A stretch of DNA of 15,986 bases from Chloracidobacterium sp. UBA6041 (GCA_002427845.1 DIYZ01000273.1:1-15986), one strand, 5' to 3'. Shown: positions 1-5,822, numbered from the stretch's first letter. A program made the numbers and translations. Notes: a model not told the origin generated them from the sequence alone.

Positions 1-66
1 AAAACTCAAATTAGGCTACTGCCACGATCCGCGAAAGAGTATCAAACTGAATTCACGGGAGCGACA

Positions 67-447
67 ATGAAAATAGGCGAAACGCTTTCCTGGTCGCGCG
101 CCTTTACTGAGGGAGACATTCGTCTTTTTGCGAAACTTTCCGGTGACCAGGGCAGCCATCATCTGCAACCTGATGAACAGGGACGTCTGATGGCACATGG
201 TTTACTCACCGCAACTCTTCCGACGAAGATTGGCGGCGACATAAACTTTATTGCGCGCGAAATGACGTTTGCGTTTCACCGACCTGTGTTTGCTGGAGAT
301 ACGATAACCTGCGAGGTTACGCTGACAGCGCTCGAGCCCGCGGAGAATTATTCCCGGGTCAGTTCAACATGGGTGTGCCGAAATCAGGATGGAAAGGACG
401 TGATGACCGGCGAAGCAAAGGGAGTGATTCGTAACTCAACCAGCTAA
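67..447 (+). CDS. MaoC-like hotdog-fold dehydratase domain protein
   Basis: The 126-residue product has the look of a single-domain MaoC/(R)-specific enoyl-CoA hydratase hotdog protein, a family that hydrates or dehydrates acyl-CoA substrates in the cytoplasm. The N-terminal stretch reads FTEGDIRLFAKLSGD, with Asp27 and His32 at the D-x5-H-like spacing of the hydratase catalytic pair. HGLL (44-47) resembles the hot-helix region, and the RPVFAGDTITCEVTL segment (72-86) matches the typical central strand. The usual Asn-Pro between Asp and His is replaced by Gly-Ser, so the substrate may differ from that of classical PhaJ enzymes. The ATG at 67 follows a GGGAG ribosome site 5 to 6 bases upstream. 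The gene stands alone and converges on the TonB gene. The fold assignment is fairly secure; the reaction is inferred. Confidence 0.85.
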   Translation: MKIGETLSWSRAFTEGDIRLFAKLSGDQGSHHLQPDEQGRLMAHGLLTATLPTKIGGDINFIAREMTFAFHRPVFAGDTITCEVTLTALEPAENYSRVSSTWVCRNQDGKDVMTGEAKGVIRNSTS

Positions 448-486
448 CAACGCTCGCTCAGGAAAATAGAATTTCATCCGGCGGGA

Positions 487-520
487 GAGGTACGCGAAGT
501 CCGTAGAGATCGCGTACCTC
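487..520 (+). terminator. Perfect hairpin after the MaoC-like gene, probable intrinsic terminator
   Basis: GAGGTACGCG (487-496) and CGCGTACCTC (511-520) form a perfect 10-bp stem around a 14-base loop. A further A-T pair is possible at 486/521. TTTGTTT follows on the + strand. The hairpin lies between two convergent genes and would best terminate the + strand gene, because the minus-strand side has no T tract. The T run is imperfect, so termination is inferred. Confidence 0.55.
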
Positions 521-578
521 TTTGTTTCGGTAGGGTAACAGTAGTGAAACCTAAACTCAGCTCGAGGGCCCGCCACTT

Positions 579-1373
579 CTATCGCAGTTGAAAGTTGTAA
601 GTGATCACACCTGAAACCTTGACCGCCTGCTCATTGAGCACAGTGGGCGAAAAGCGTGCTTCAAGCGCTGCCTTCTGAGCGGCTGCGCTGAGAAGCGGAT
701 TGCCCGCAACGGATTTTGCTGAAATCACTTTTCCGGTTTCATCAATCAACACCTGCACGCTGACCGGGCCCTCTAGCCCCATCCGTTTCGCCAACGGAGG
801 ATATTCAGGTTTTGGCAGCGAGAGAGCTTTGCCGTTTAGCACCTGAGTCACATGAATGATTCTCTTCGGCGCAGGTGTAGGCAGAAGCGGAGGCTCTACA
901 TCTGTTTTGACGACGACAGGCGTGCCACCACCGGTCGCGTTTGGATCGCCATGCTTGTCACTCGATCTCGTCCCTGGAGGATCAAGAACTTCTGGACCGA
1001 CCACTGAATTCGGATTGGCCGGCGGAATGGGCGAAGCAATCGCTGAGACGTCTTTTGGGGGGTTCAGTGGATTGTTTGTGTGGTCGATAAGCACGGGCCG
1101 TGTAGACCTTACGCTCTCCGAACTTCCCCTCGCCGGCTGGGGACGTTCACCTCTGGGTGGATGAACAACAGCTGCATCTGGTTGTGGCGGGACGAACGCC
1201 ACGATAGTTAGCTCATTAGTGGGATCGCTAAGCCGAGCATCGTAAGCGTAGATGCTCATCACGCCGGCGGCTACGAATAGCACGGCGTAGGTTGCGGTAG
1301 TAAAGAGAAAGAACGACCCTCGGCGTTTGAATTCGCGTGCGTGCGAACTCGATTCAATCAAATTATTAAACAT
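579..1373 (-). CDS. TonB-family energy transducer protein
   Basis: This is a 264-residue inner-membrane-anchored protein of the TonB family, which couples the proton-motive force to outer-membrane receptors. A short basic cytoplasmic head (KRRG) precedes one hydrophobic segment at about residues 20-43. A Pro-rich periplasmic spacer covers roughly 60-180. The C-terminal 82 residues form a TonB_C domain, with PKPEYPPLAKRMGLEGPVSV, then VLIDETGKV and a final VITYNFQLR. A longer reading frame opens at 1424, but a GGGAGGG site lies just before tandem ATGs at 1376 and 1373, and the family usually begins close to MFNNLIESSS. I therefore use the second ATG. No exbB/exbD genes are adjacent, so the partner complex must be encoded elsewhere. 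Confidence 0.88.
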   Translation of the reverse strand: MFNNLIESSSHAREFKRRGSFFLFTTATYAVLFVAAGVMSIYAYDARLSDPTNELTIVAFVPPQPDAAVVHPPRGERPQPARGSSESVRSTRPVLIDHTNNPLNPPKDVSAIASPIPPANPNSVVGPEVLDPPGTRSSDKHGDPNATGGGTPVVVKTDVEPPLLPTPAPKRIIHVTQVLNGKALSLPKPEYPPLAKRMGLEGPVSVQVLIDETGKVISAKSVAGNPLLSAAAQKAALEARFSPTVLNEQAVKVSGVITYNFQLR

Positions 1374-1642
1374 CATCCCTCCCATGCCGGTGCCATTCGG
1401 GTCGCAGGAGTTACTCAACTGCATTAGACTCCAAACAGCCGTGGAAGTTCCCTGGCTTACAGGTCGCCGTTAGACAGGTAGTGTCCTGATTTGAACTAAT
1501 CTCTGTGCGCACTCTGTGCCCTAGGTGTAACAAAGGTTTAGTTTCTTGTTTTTTGAGCAAGTTTTCGTGTGGCCCCGGAGACCGACGTTTGGAGACAGCA
1601 CTCAGCAAACCTGCGAAGCAGGTGACAGCATAAAGTTTCGCA

Positions 1643-1667
1643 CCCCAGCCGAGATGCTCGGCTGGGG
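1643..1667. repeat. Perfect 11-bp hairpin, CCCCAGCCG family
   Basis: CCCCAGCCGAG (1643-1653) pairs perfectly with CTCGGCTGGGG (1657-1667) around an ATG triloop, followed by ACCCCG. A sister copy with the same CCCCAGCCG...CGGCTGGGGACCCCG frame lies at 5618-5647 in another intergenic space. This makes it a dispersed palindromic repeat rather than a site specific to one gene. Confidence 0.7.
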
Positions 1668-1674
1668 ACCCCGC

Positions 1675-1694
1675 CCTGGGGCGCGGGCCCCAGG
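1675..1694. repeat. Hairpin CCTGGGGC/GCCCCAGG, copy 1
   Basis: CCTGGGGC (1675-1682) and GCCCCAGG (1687-1694) form a perfect 8-bp stem with a GCGG loop. The same stem with a TCAC loop recurs at 1819-1838, so this is a small palindromic repeat family within one intergenic region. Confidence 0.65.
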
Positions 1695-1716
1695 AATGAT
1701 GCAAGATGGGATGTCA

Positions 1717-1731
1717 GCCCGTGAAACGGGC
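1717..1731. repeat. Hairpin GCCCGT-GAA-ACGGGC
   Basis: A perfect 6-bp stem closes a GAA triloop. TGTC (1712-1715) and GACA (1732-1735) extend it past a single bulged A. It belongs to the same hairpin cluster as its neighbours and has no terminator T tract. Confidence 0.55.
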
Positions 1732-1818
1732 GACAGTGTCTGCGTAAATGTTCACTCGAGACCTCAACCGCTGCGCTTTCGCCCGCTCCCGCGGGCTGGG
1801 CCTCGATACTGCGGTCGA

Positions 1819-1838
1819 CCTGGGGCTCACGCCCCAGG
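1819..1838. repeat. Hairpin CCTGGGGC/GCCCCAGG, copy 2
   Basis: CCTGGGGC (1819-1826), loop TCAC and GCCCCAGG (1831-1838) repeat the stem at 1675-1694. It is followed closely by CCCGCG-GT-CGCGGG near 1853-1866, another short palindrome. Confidence 0.65.
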
Positions 1839-2007
1839 GCTCTATGCTGCCGCCCGCGGTCGCGGGCTGGTCGAGTGGTCTCGCCTTTGGTTGCGGCCCT
1901 GGCCGCGCTGTGTCTCTGTGCTGAATCTTTATTAGCGATTGTTCACCACAGAGGCACATCAGAGAACACCGAGGTTACACAGAGAGAACTGAAATTAGGA
2001 CACTACT

Positions 2008-2049
2008 CGTTGGACATTCGACATTGCGCTTAGACGTTGGACGTCATAG
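2008..2049 (+). repeat. Degenerate 7-base periodic tract upstream of gdhA
   Basis: Read in steps of seven from 2008, the sequence gives CGTTGGA, CATTCGA, CATTGCG, CTTAGAC, GTTGGAC, GTCATAG. These are diverged copies of a TTGGAC/ATTCGAC-like word. It lies about 30 bases before the gdhA ribosome site. The copies are weak individually; the case rests on the same period recurring in other spacers of this window. Confidence 0.4.
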
Positions 2050-2090
2050 GATTGCTCGCTTTCGCATTCATTTTTTCAGGAGAGAAATAA

Positions 2091-3359
2091 GTGGTAACCA
2101 GAGAGGCTCTTCACGAAGAACTCAACCCGTTTCAAATCGCCAAACAGCAATTCAATCGCGCGGCCGATTACCTGGAACTAGACGATTCGACCAGGCACGT
2201 TTTGAGTAGTCCCAAACGGCAATTGATCGTGTCTATTCCGGTGAAAATGGATGGCGGCGACGTGCAGGTGTTTGAGGGATACCGAGTGCAACACAATATC
2301 GCGCGCGGACCCTGCAAAGGCGGCATACGCTATCACCCCAACGTGACATTGGATGAAGTGAAGGCGCTCGCGTCGTGGATGACGTGGAAGTGTGCCACTC
2401 TCGGCATTCCTTATGGCGGCGGCAAGGGCGGCGTAATTTGCGATCCGAAAAGCCTTTCGATAAATGAGTTGGAACGGCTGACGCGTCGTTATGCTTTTGA
2501 GATTGCCCCCATCATCGGTCCCGATCGCGACATCCCGGCGCCGGATGTTTACACCGACGAGCAAACCATGGCCTGGATCATGGACACCATCTCGATGGTG
2601 CGCGGCCACACCGAATTGGGAGTGGTCACCGGCAAACCCATCTCGCTTGGCGGTTCCCAGGGACGCAGTGAAGCGACCGCGAGAGGTTGTCTCTACGCGT
2701 TGCGGGAAGCCTGCAAAGTAAAGAGGATTGATCTCAAAGGTGCGCGAGTAGCGGTGCATGGCTTCGGCAATGCGGGAGCAAACATTGCACGATTGGTTGC
2801 GGCAGACGGTGCGAAAGTAGTTGCGGCATGTGATTCAAAAGCGGGGTTGTTATGCGAGAGTGGGATTGACATCCAGGCCGCGCTGCAGCACAAAGCCAAG
2901 ACTAAATCCCTTGCTGGTTTGCCCGGCGCCAGGGCAATCTCGCCGGAAGACATTGTCACGGTTGACTGCGATATTCTCCTGCCCGCGGCACTGGAAAACG
3001 CAATCACGCTGGCGAATGTTGGCCAGGTAAAGGCAAAGATCATTGCTGAGCTTGCCAATGGACCAACCACCCCGGGAGCCGATCGCGTGCTGGCTGATGA
3101 AGGCGTTTTCCTGGTCCCCGATATTCTCGCTAATGCCGGCGGCGTGACGGTCAGCTACTACGAATGGGTGCAGGACCAGTATTCGTTTTTCTGGTCGGAG
3201 AAACAGATCAACGAGTCGTTGGAGCAGGCGATGCAAACAGCCTTCAATTCAGTTTATGAGACGGCGCAACGTTACGATACTGACATGCGAACCGGCGCTT
3301 ATATTTTGGCTGTAGATCGTGTTGCCGAGGCGACGCGCGTTCGTGGGATATTTCCATAG
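2091..3359 (+). CDS. gdhA: Glutamate dehydrogenase (Glu/Leu/Phe/Val dehydrogenase family)
   Basis: The 422-residue product reversibly deaminates glutamate to 2-oxoglutarate and ammonia with a nicotinamide cofactor. The N-terminal dimerisation domain holds the signature GPCKGGIR (73-80), Lys100 and the active-site glycine-rich PYGGGKGG with Lys112. PAPDVYTDE contributes the catalytic Asp152. The Rossmann part has GFGNAG at 224-229 and an acidic Asp248 at the end of the second strand, which would suit NAD but does not settle cofactor choice. The C-terminal ELANGPTTP and DILANAGGV motifs are intact. The length matches hexameric bacterial and archaeal enzymes of about 420 residues. The start is GTG, supported by AGGAGA (2078-2083) seven bases upstream. 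A 132-base spacer separates it from the ArsC-like gene. Confidence 0.96.
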   Translation: MVTREALHEELNPFQIAKQQFNRAADYLELDDSTRHVLSSPKRQLIVSIPVKMDGGDVQVFEGYRVQHNIARGPCKGGIRYHPNVTLDEVKALASWMTWKCATLGIPYGGGKGGVICDPKSLSINELERLTRRYAFEIAPIIGPDRDIPAPDVYTDEQTMAWIMDTISMVRGHTELGVVTGKPISLGGSQGRSEATARGCLYALREACKVKRIDLKGARVAVHGFGNAGANIARLVAADGAKVVAACDSKAGLLCESGIDIQAALQHKAKTKSLAGLPGARAISPEDIVTVDCDILLPAALENAITLANVGQVKAKIIAELANGPTTPGADRVLADEGVFLVPDILANAGGVTVSYYEWVQDQYSFFWSEKQINESLEQAMQTAFNSVYETAQRYDTDMRTGAYILAVDRVAEATRVRGIFP

Positions 3360-3362
3360 GTA

Positions 3363-3476
3363 GGTCTTGGGTCTTGGGACTTTGGTCTTTGCACAACTCA
3401 ATCCCTGGTTCGAGTTTCCCGGCGCAGAGACCAAAAAGCCCAAGACCAAAGACCCAAGGCCAAAAGCGAAAACCCG
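3363..3476. repeat. Inverted pair of 7-base periodic arrays after gdhA
   Basis: From 3363 the sequence runs in heptads GGTCTTG, GGTCTTG, GGACTTT, GGTCTTT. From 3428 to 3476 it runs in heptads of the complementary kind: AGACCAA, AAAGCCC, AAGACCA, AAGACCC, AAGGCCA. The two arrays are therefore inverted relative to each other around a central 37-base spacer and could fold into a long imperfect hairpin. The position after gdhA may let it act in termination, but there is no T tract. Confidence 0.6.
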
Positions 3477-3491
3477 GAGTTGAGTGAGTCA

Positions 3492-3845
3492 ATGATGGAC
3501 AAGATTACAATTTACGAAAAACCGACTTGAACGAAGTGTCGTGAAATGGATCGGCTGCTCCGGGAGAGTGGCGTTGCCTTTGAGAAAGTAAACTACTACA
3601 CCGCGCCTTTGAGCCGTAAGAAGCTTGCCGAATTAATCCGTAAGATGAAAATCAAGCCGCGGGATCTTCTGCGGACCAGCGAGCCCGTCTATCGTGAGCT
3701 TGGTTTAAGCAAGGCCGAACTGAGCGACGATGAGATCATCACGCTCATGATCAAGCATCCGGATTTGATTCAACGGCCAATTGTCGAACGCGGCGATCGC
3801 GCCGTGTTAGGACGCCCAACGGAAAATGTGAAGGCACTACTATGA
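3492..3845 (+). CDS. ArsC/Spx-family thioredoxin-fold protein, candidate selenoprotein (in-frame TGA at 3528-3530)
   Basis: Read from the ATG at 3492, the frame gives 117 residues, the normal length of the ArsC/Spx/YffB family of small thioredoxin-fold reductases and regulators. It begins MMDKITIYEKPT, then TGA, then TKCRE. The TGA falls exactly where the family has the first cysteine of its CxxC active site, and Cys16 (TGT) is kept. The rest is intact: MDRLLRESG helix, VNYY strand, RDLLRT, and Arg95 in QRPIV with Arg108 in GRP, the family's conserved C-terminal motif. Without read-through, translation could begin only at ATG 3546. That would give a 99-residue protein lacking the first strand and the active site, and that ATG has no clear ribosome site. 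A GGAG lies 12 bases before 3492. Sec incorporation is inferred; the alternatives are a point mutation (TGC or TGT to TGA) or a sequencing error. Whether the enzyme reduces arsenate is unknown. Confidence 0.75.
3554..3572 (+). promoter_or_regulatory. Candidate bacterial SECIS stem-loop
   Basis: GCTGCTC (3554-3560) pairs with GAGTGGC (3566-3572) in a 7-bp stem (five Watson-Crick and two G-U pairs) closing the loop CGGGA. Thirty bases separate the TGA (3528-3530) from the loop, and a G is the second loop base. As I remember the published bacterial SECIS pattern, this fits: a short stem, a 3-14 base loop with a G in the first two positions, and 16-37 bases from UGA to the loop. It lies inside the coding sequence, as bacterial SECIS elements do. 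Folding was done by eye only. Confidence 0.5.
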
Positions 3846-3849
3846 ATTG

Positions 3850-4078
3850 TGTGGAGCGCTGAAGGCGCTAAATATAGTAGCCAGGGGCAAGTGCGCAGCG
3901 CGTCGCCCCTGGTATGAAGTTTCTAAATGAACCCGAGCCCTGAAGGGGTGGAATGGCGGAAGTCTTATGGCGTGATATCGCGCCCCTACAGGGCGCTGAT
4001 TTTTTGACGCGGGATCCAGGGGCGGCGTGCTGCGCACTTGCTGCTGGCTATTACCTTCCGCGCCTTTGGCGCTGTTAG
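3850..4078. repeat. Composite inverted-repeat element between the ArsC-like gene and radA
   Basis: The left arm (about 3850-3911) contains AGCGC-TGAAG-GCGCT, then TAGTAGCCAGGGGCAAGTGC and a CCAGGGGC...GCCCCTGG hairpin. The reverse complement of the right arm (about 4017-4078) reads AGCGCC...GGCGC, then TAATAGCCAGCAGCAAGTGC and ...GCCCCTGG. The two arms are therefore imperfect inverted copies about 60 bases long. Between them lie a CCCTGAAGGGG mini-palindrome and the terminator-like hairpin at 3980-4005. No gene is encoded. This resembles BIME/REP-type or non-autonomous mobile repeats. Confidence 0.6.
3980..4005 (+). terminator. Hairpin plus T run, possible intrinsic terminator
   Basis: GCGCCC (3980-3985) and GGGCGC (3991-3996) form a GC-only 6-bp stem with a CTACA loop. 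TGA and then six T (4000-4005) follow. It sits 135 bases after the ArsC-like gene and inside a composite repeat, so it may terminate that transcript or may simply be part of the repeat. Confidence 0.45.
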
Positions 4079-4101
4079 ATCGGCTGCCTGTACGCTGTGT
4101 C

Positions 4102-4107
4102 TGGAAA
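4102..4107 (+). promoter_or_regulatory. Ribosome binding site fixing the radA TTG start
   Basis: GGAAAG ends six bases before the TTG at 4114. An upstream ATG at 4027 in the same frame would add 29 residues translated from the repeat element, with no family similarity. This site therefore favours the TTG. Confidence 0.6.
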
Positions 4108-4113
4108 GATCCT

Positions 4114-5478
4114 TTGAAGACTCCTGAAACAATCTTCGCCTGTCAGAATTGCGGGCATCAATCGCGTAAGTGGCTGGGAAAGTGTCCCGAGTGCGGCGAA
4201 TGGAATTCGCTGGTAGAAGAACGCGCGCGCAGCGCGAAAAAAGCCGGCACGCGCAATGGGTTCAAGCTCCGCGAGGTTGCCGCGGTTGCCTATTCTGAAA
4301 TCGAATCGCAGGACGAAACCCGCATCGCTTCGGGCGTTACTGAATTCGATCGCGTGCTGGGCGGCGGCATTGTTCCGGGAACGTTGGTGCTCATTGGTGG
4401 CGATCCGGGCATCGGGAAAAGCACGTTGTTGCTTCAGGTAGCAGATCGCTTGAGTGCCGGCAGCGGAGCGGTGCTCTACGTTTCCGGCGAAGAGTCGGAA
4501 AGACAAATAAAACTTCGTGGCGAGCGACTTGGAATTCAACCCAGGAATCTTTTTCTGCTGCCGGAAACAAATCTCGAAAACATTTTTCATGAGGTTGAGC
4601 GGCTTAGTCCCACGGCGATTGTGGTTGATTCTATCCAGACCGTTTTCTCTGCGATGATTGAGTCGGCCCCGGGTTCTGTGTCGCAGGTCAGGGAAGCGGC
4701 GCACCAGTTTTTATTGCTCGCCAAGAACCGCACGATTCCGATTTTTCTTATTGGTCACATAACAAAGGACGGGTCCATCGCCGGACCCAAAGCGCTCGAG
4801 CACGTAGTGGACACGGTTTTGTATTTTGAAGGTGAGCGCCATCACAACCATCGCATAGTCCGTGCGGTCAAGAATCGCTTTGGCGCTGCCAACGAGATCG
4901 GAGTTTTTGAAATGACCGCCGCCGGACTCGTGCCTGTCGCCAACCCTTCGCAAATGTTCTTGCAGGAACGGCCGCAGAACGTGGCCGGCTCGGTGGTGAC
5001 CGCCTGTATGGAAGGCACCAGGCCGCTCTTGGTAGAGATTCAAGCGCTGGTTTCAGAAACAAAATACGGGACGGGCCGGCGCATGACACAGGGAGTGGAC
5101 CAAAACCGTGTGGCGCTTTTGATGGCCATGCTGGAGAAGCGAGTTGGGTTGCAAATGCTTGGCGACGATGTCTTCGTAAACATCGCCGGTGGTCTGGAGG
5201 TAGACGAGCCGGCAGTGGATCTTGGCGTGGTTGCGGCGATCAGCTCAAGTTTCAAGAGCATTCCAATCGATGCGCACACGGCCGTGTTTGGAGAAGTCGG
5301 GTTGACCGGTGAAGTGCGCGGAACAACACAGGCGGCGGTGCGTGCGCGTGAAGCGCAGGCGTTGGGTTTCAAGAAGATTGTAATGCCCGGGTCAAACACG
5401 TCAGGCCTCGAACGCTTGTCGGGCGTGCGAATTGTGGGTGTGAAATCTGTGGAGGAAGCGCTGGAGGAATTGTTCTAG
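4114..5478 (+). CDS. radA: DNA repair protein RadA (Sms)
   Basis: RadA is a RecA-related, DnaB-like branch-migration helicase that processes recombination intermediates. The 454-residue product has the full architecture. An N-terminal zinc finger uses Cys10, Cys13, Cys24 and Cys27 (ACQNCG and KCPECGEW). A RecA-type ATPase core has Walker A GGDPGIGKST at 95-104 and Walker B IVVDS near 169-173. The diagnostic KNRFG motif is at 253-257, and the C-terminal Lon-protease-like domain carries GGLEVDEPAVDLGV and FGEVGLTGEVRG. The length is typical of the family. I place the start at TTG 4114, since MKTPETIFACQNCG matches the usual beginning and GGAAAG precedes it. The repeat element ends about 35 bases upstream, so the promoter may lie in or be supplied by repeat DNA. 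Confidence 0.95.
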   Translation: MKTPETIFACQNCGHQSRKWLGKCPECGEWNSLVEERARSAKKAGTRNGFKLREVAAVAYSEIESQDETRIASGVTEFDRVLGGGIVPGTLVLIGGDPGIGKSTLLLQVADRLSAGSGAVLYVSGEESERQIKLRGERLGIQPRNLFLLPETNLENIFHEVERLSPTAIVVDSIQTVFSAMIESAPGSVSQVREAAHQFLLLAKNRTIPIFLIGHITKDGSIAGPKALEHVVDTVLYFEGERHHNHRIVRAVKNRFGAANEIGVFEMTAAGLVPVANPSQMFLQERPQNVAGSVVTACMEGTRPLLVEIQALVSETKYGTGRRMTQGVDQNRVALLMAMLEKRVGLQMLGDDVFVNIAGGLEVDEPAVDLGVVAAISSSFKSIPIDAHTAVFGEVGLTGEVRGTTQAAVRAREAQALGFKKIVMPGSNTSGLERLSGVRIVGVKSVEEALEELF

Positions 5479-5509
5479 ATCTTCAGTGTCTGGCCCTTCA
5501 TCGAAATCT

Positions 5510-5666
5510 ACAGAACCGCTCGCAGTAGCGAGCGGATGCTGCCACTCAACATTGACAGAGAAGGCCAACCGAAAGACTTTTTTCAACCTTGTGTCTTGCA
5601 TCCGCTCGCTACCACCACCCCAGCCGTGCTGCCCGGCTGGGGACCCCGGTCCGCGAGCGGTTCTGT
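5510..5666. repeat. Nested inverted repeat with ACAGAACCGCTCGC ends
   Basis: The outer arms ACAGAACCGCTCGC (5510-5523) and GCGAGCGGTTCTGT (5653-5666) are perfect 14-base complements. Inner arms GTAGCGAGCGGATGC (5525-5539) and GCATCCGCTCGCTAC (5598-5612) are perfect over 15 bases. The left side alone also folds as CCGCTCGC-AGTA-GCGAGCGG. Between the right arms sits the CCCCAGCCG hairpin (5618-5642), a copy of the one at 1643. The whole looks like a mobile or duplicated palindromic cassette. Confidence 0.65.
5618..5642. repeat. CCCCAGCCG/CGGCTGGGG hairpin, second copy
   Basis: The 9-bp stem CCCCAGCCG (5618-5626) with CGGCTGGGG (5634-5642) is followed by ACCCCG, exactly as at 1643-1673. The loop differs (TGCTGCC here). 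The shared stem with diverged loop is typical of dispersed palindromic repeats. Confidence 0.65.
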
Positions 5667-5684
5667 AAAACTGCCTTACTACCG

Positions 5685-5822
5685 CCTCCGTTAGGTAGGC
5701 AGATGTTTATAGCCCGCGGAGGAATTAAGAGACTCTTCCCGTTAACGAGTTGTAAACAACTCGTTAACGCGAACAGGCAATCCTGGCTTGTATTCTATAA
5801 ACATTCCGCTCCTAACGGAGCC
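5685..5822. repeat. Imperfect inverted repeat enclosing a 12-bp-stem palindrome
   Basis: CCTCCGTTAGG...ATGTTTATAG (about 5685-5713) is mirrored by CTATAAACATTCCGCTCC then TAACGGAGCC (5795-5822), roughly 80 percent complementary. Between them GTTAACGAGTTG (5741-5752) and CAACTCGTTAAC (5757-5768) are perfect 12-base arms around a TAAA loop, a very stable cruciform or RNA hairpin. No T tract follows on either strand. Confidence 0.6.

Larger units (their letters stand above)
1478..2006. repeat. 529-bp element bounded by GTAGTGTCCT inverted ends (MITE-like or nested repeat)
   Basis: The left end begins GTAGTGTCCT (1478-1487). The right end finishes with its exact reverse complement AGGACACTAC (1997-2006). 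Similarity continues inward for about 30 bases on each side: ATTT follows one base later, then TCTCTGTG and GTGTAAC-like words. There is no open frame resembling a transposase and no obvious target-site duplication. The interior carries several independent hairpins. It could be a non-autonomous mobile element, or two copies of a dispersed intergenic word in opposite orientation. Confidence 0.5.
1374..2090. other. Gene-free 717-base region of nested hairpins and inverted repeats
   Basis: No credible gene is present; the open frames here are overlapping and low-complexity. The region separates the divergent tonB and gdhA genes, so it must hold their promoters, but I see no convincing -35/-10 pair. 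It contains an inverted 10-base end pair (1478-1487 and 1997-2006), at least five GC-rich hairpins between 1643 and 1870, and a degenerate 7-base periodic tract at 2008-2049. Confidence 0.75.

Noticed and set aside
856..1164. 102-residue frame on the + strand within tonB
   Set aside because: It is the antisense of the Pro-rich spacer of TonB, where compositional bias keeps the opposite frame open.
1374..1424. Longer TonB start at ATG 1424
   Set aside because: The extra 17 residues are polar and unlike the family, and the good ribosome site lies directly before the tandem ATGs at 1376 and 1373.
1411..1959. Open frames on both strands across the hairpin region (1411-1704, 1546-1935, 1714-1959)
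   Set aside because: They translate palindromic GC-rich repeats, overlap each other on opposite strands and have no ribosome sites or recognisable motifs.
1478..2006. Complete insertion sequence
   Set aside because: The inverted ends are present, but there is no transposase-like reading frame and no target duplication could be seen.
3546..3845. A 99-residue ArsC-like protein starting at ATG 3546 as the true gene
   Set aside because: It lacks the first strand and the active-site cysteines that define the family, and has no ribosome site. The same frame is open and homologous upstream apart from the TGA.
4027..4113. N-terminal extension of RadA from ATG 4027
   Set aside because: These codons lie mostly inside the right arm of a composite inverted repeat and have no similarity to RadA. 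A TTG with a ribosome site at 4114 gives the standard N terminus.
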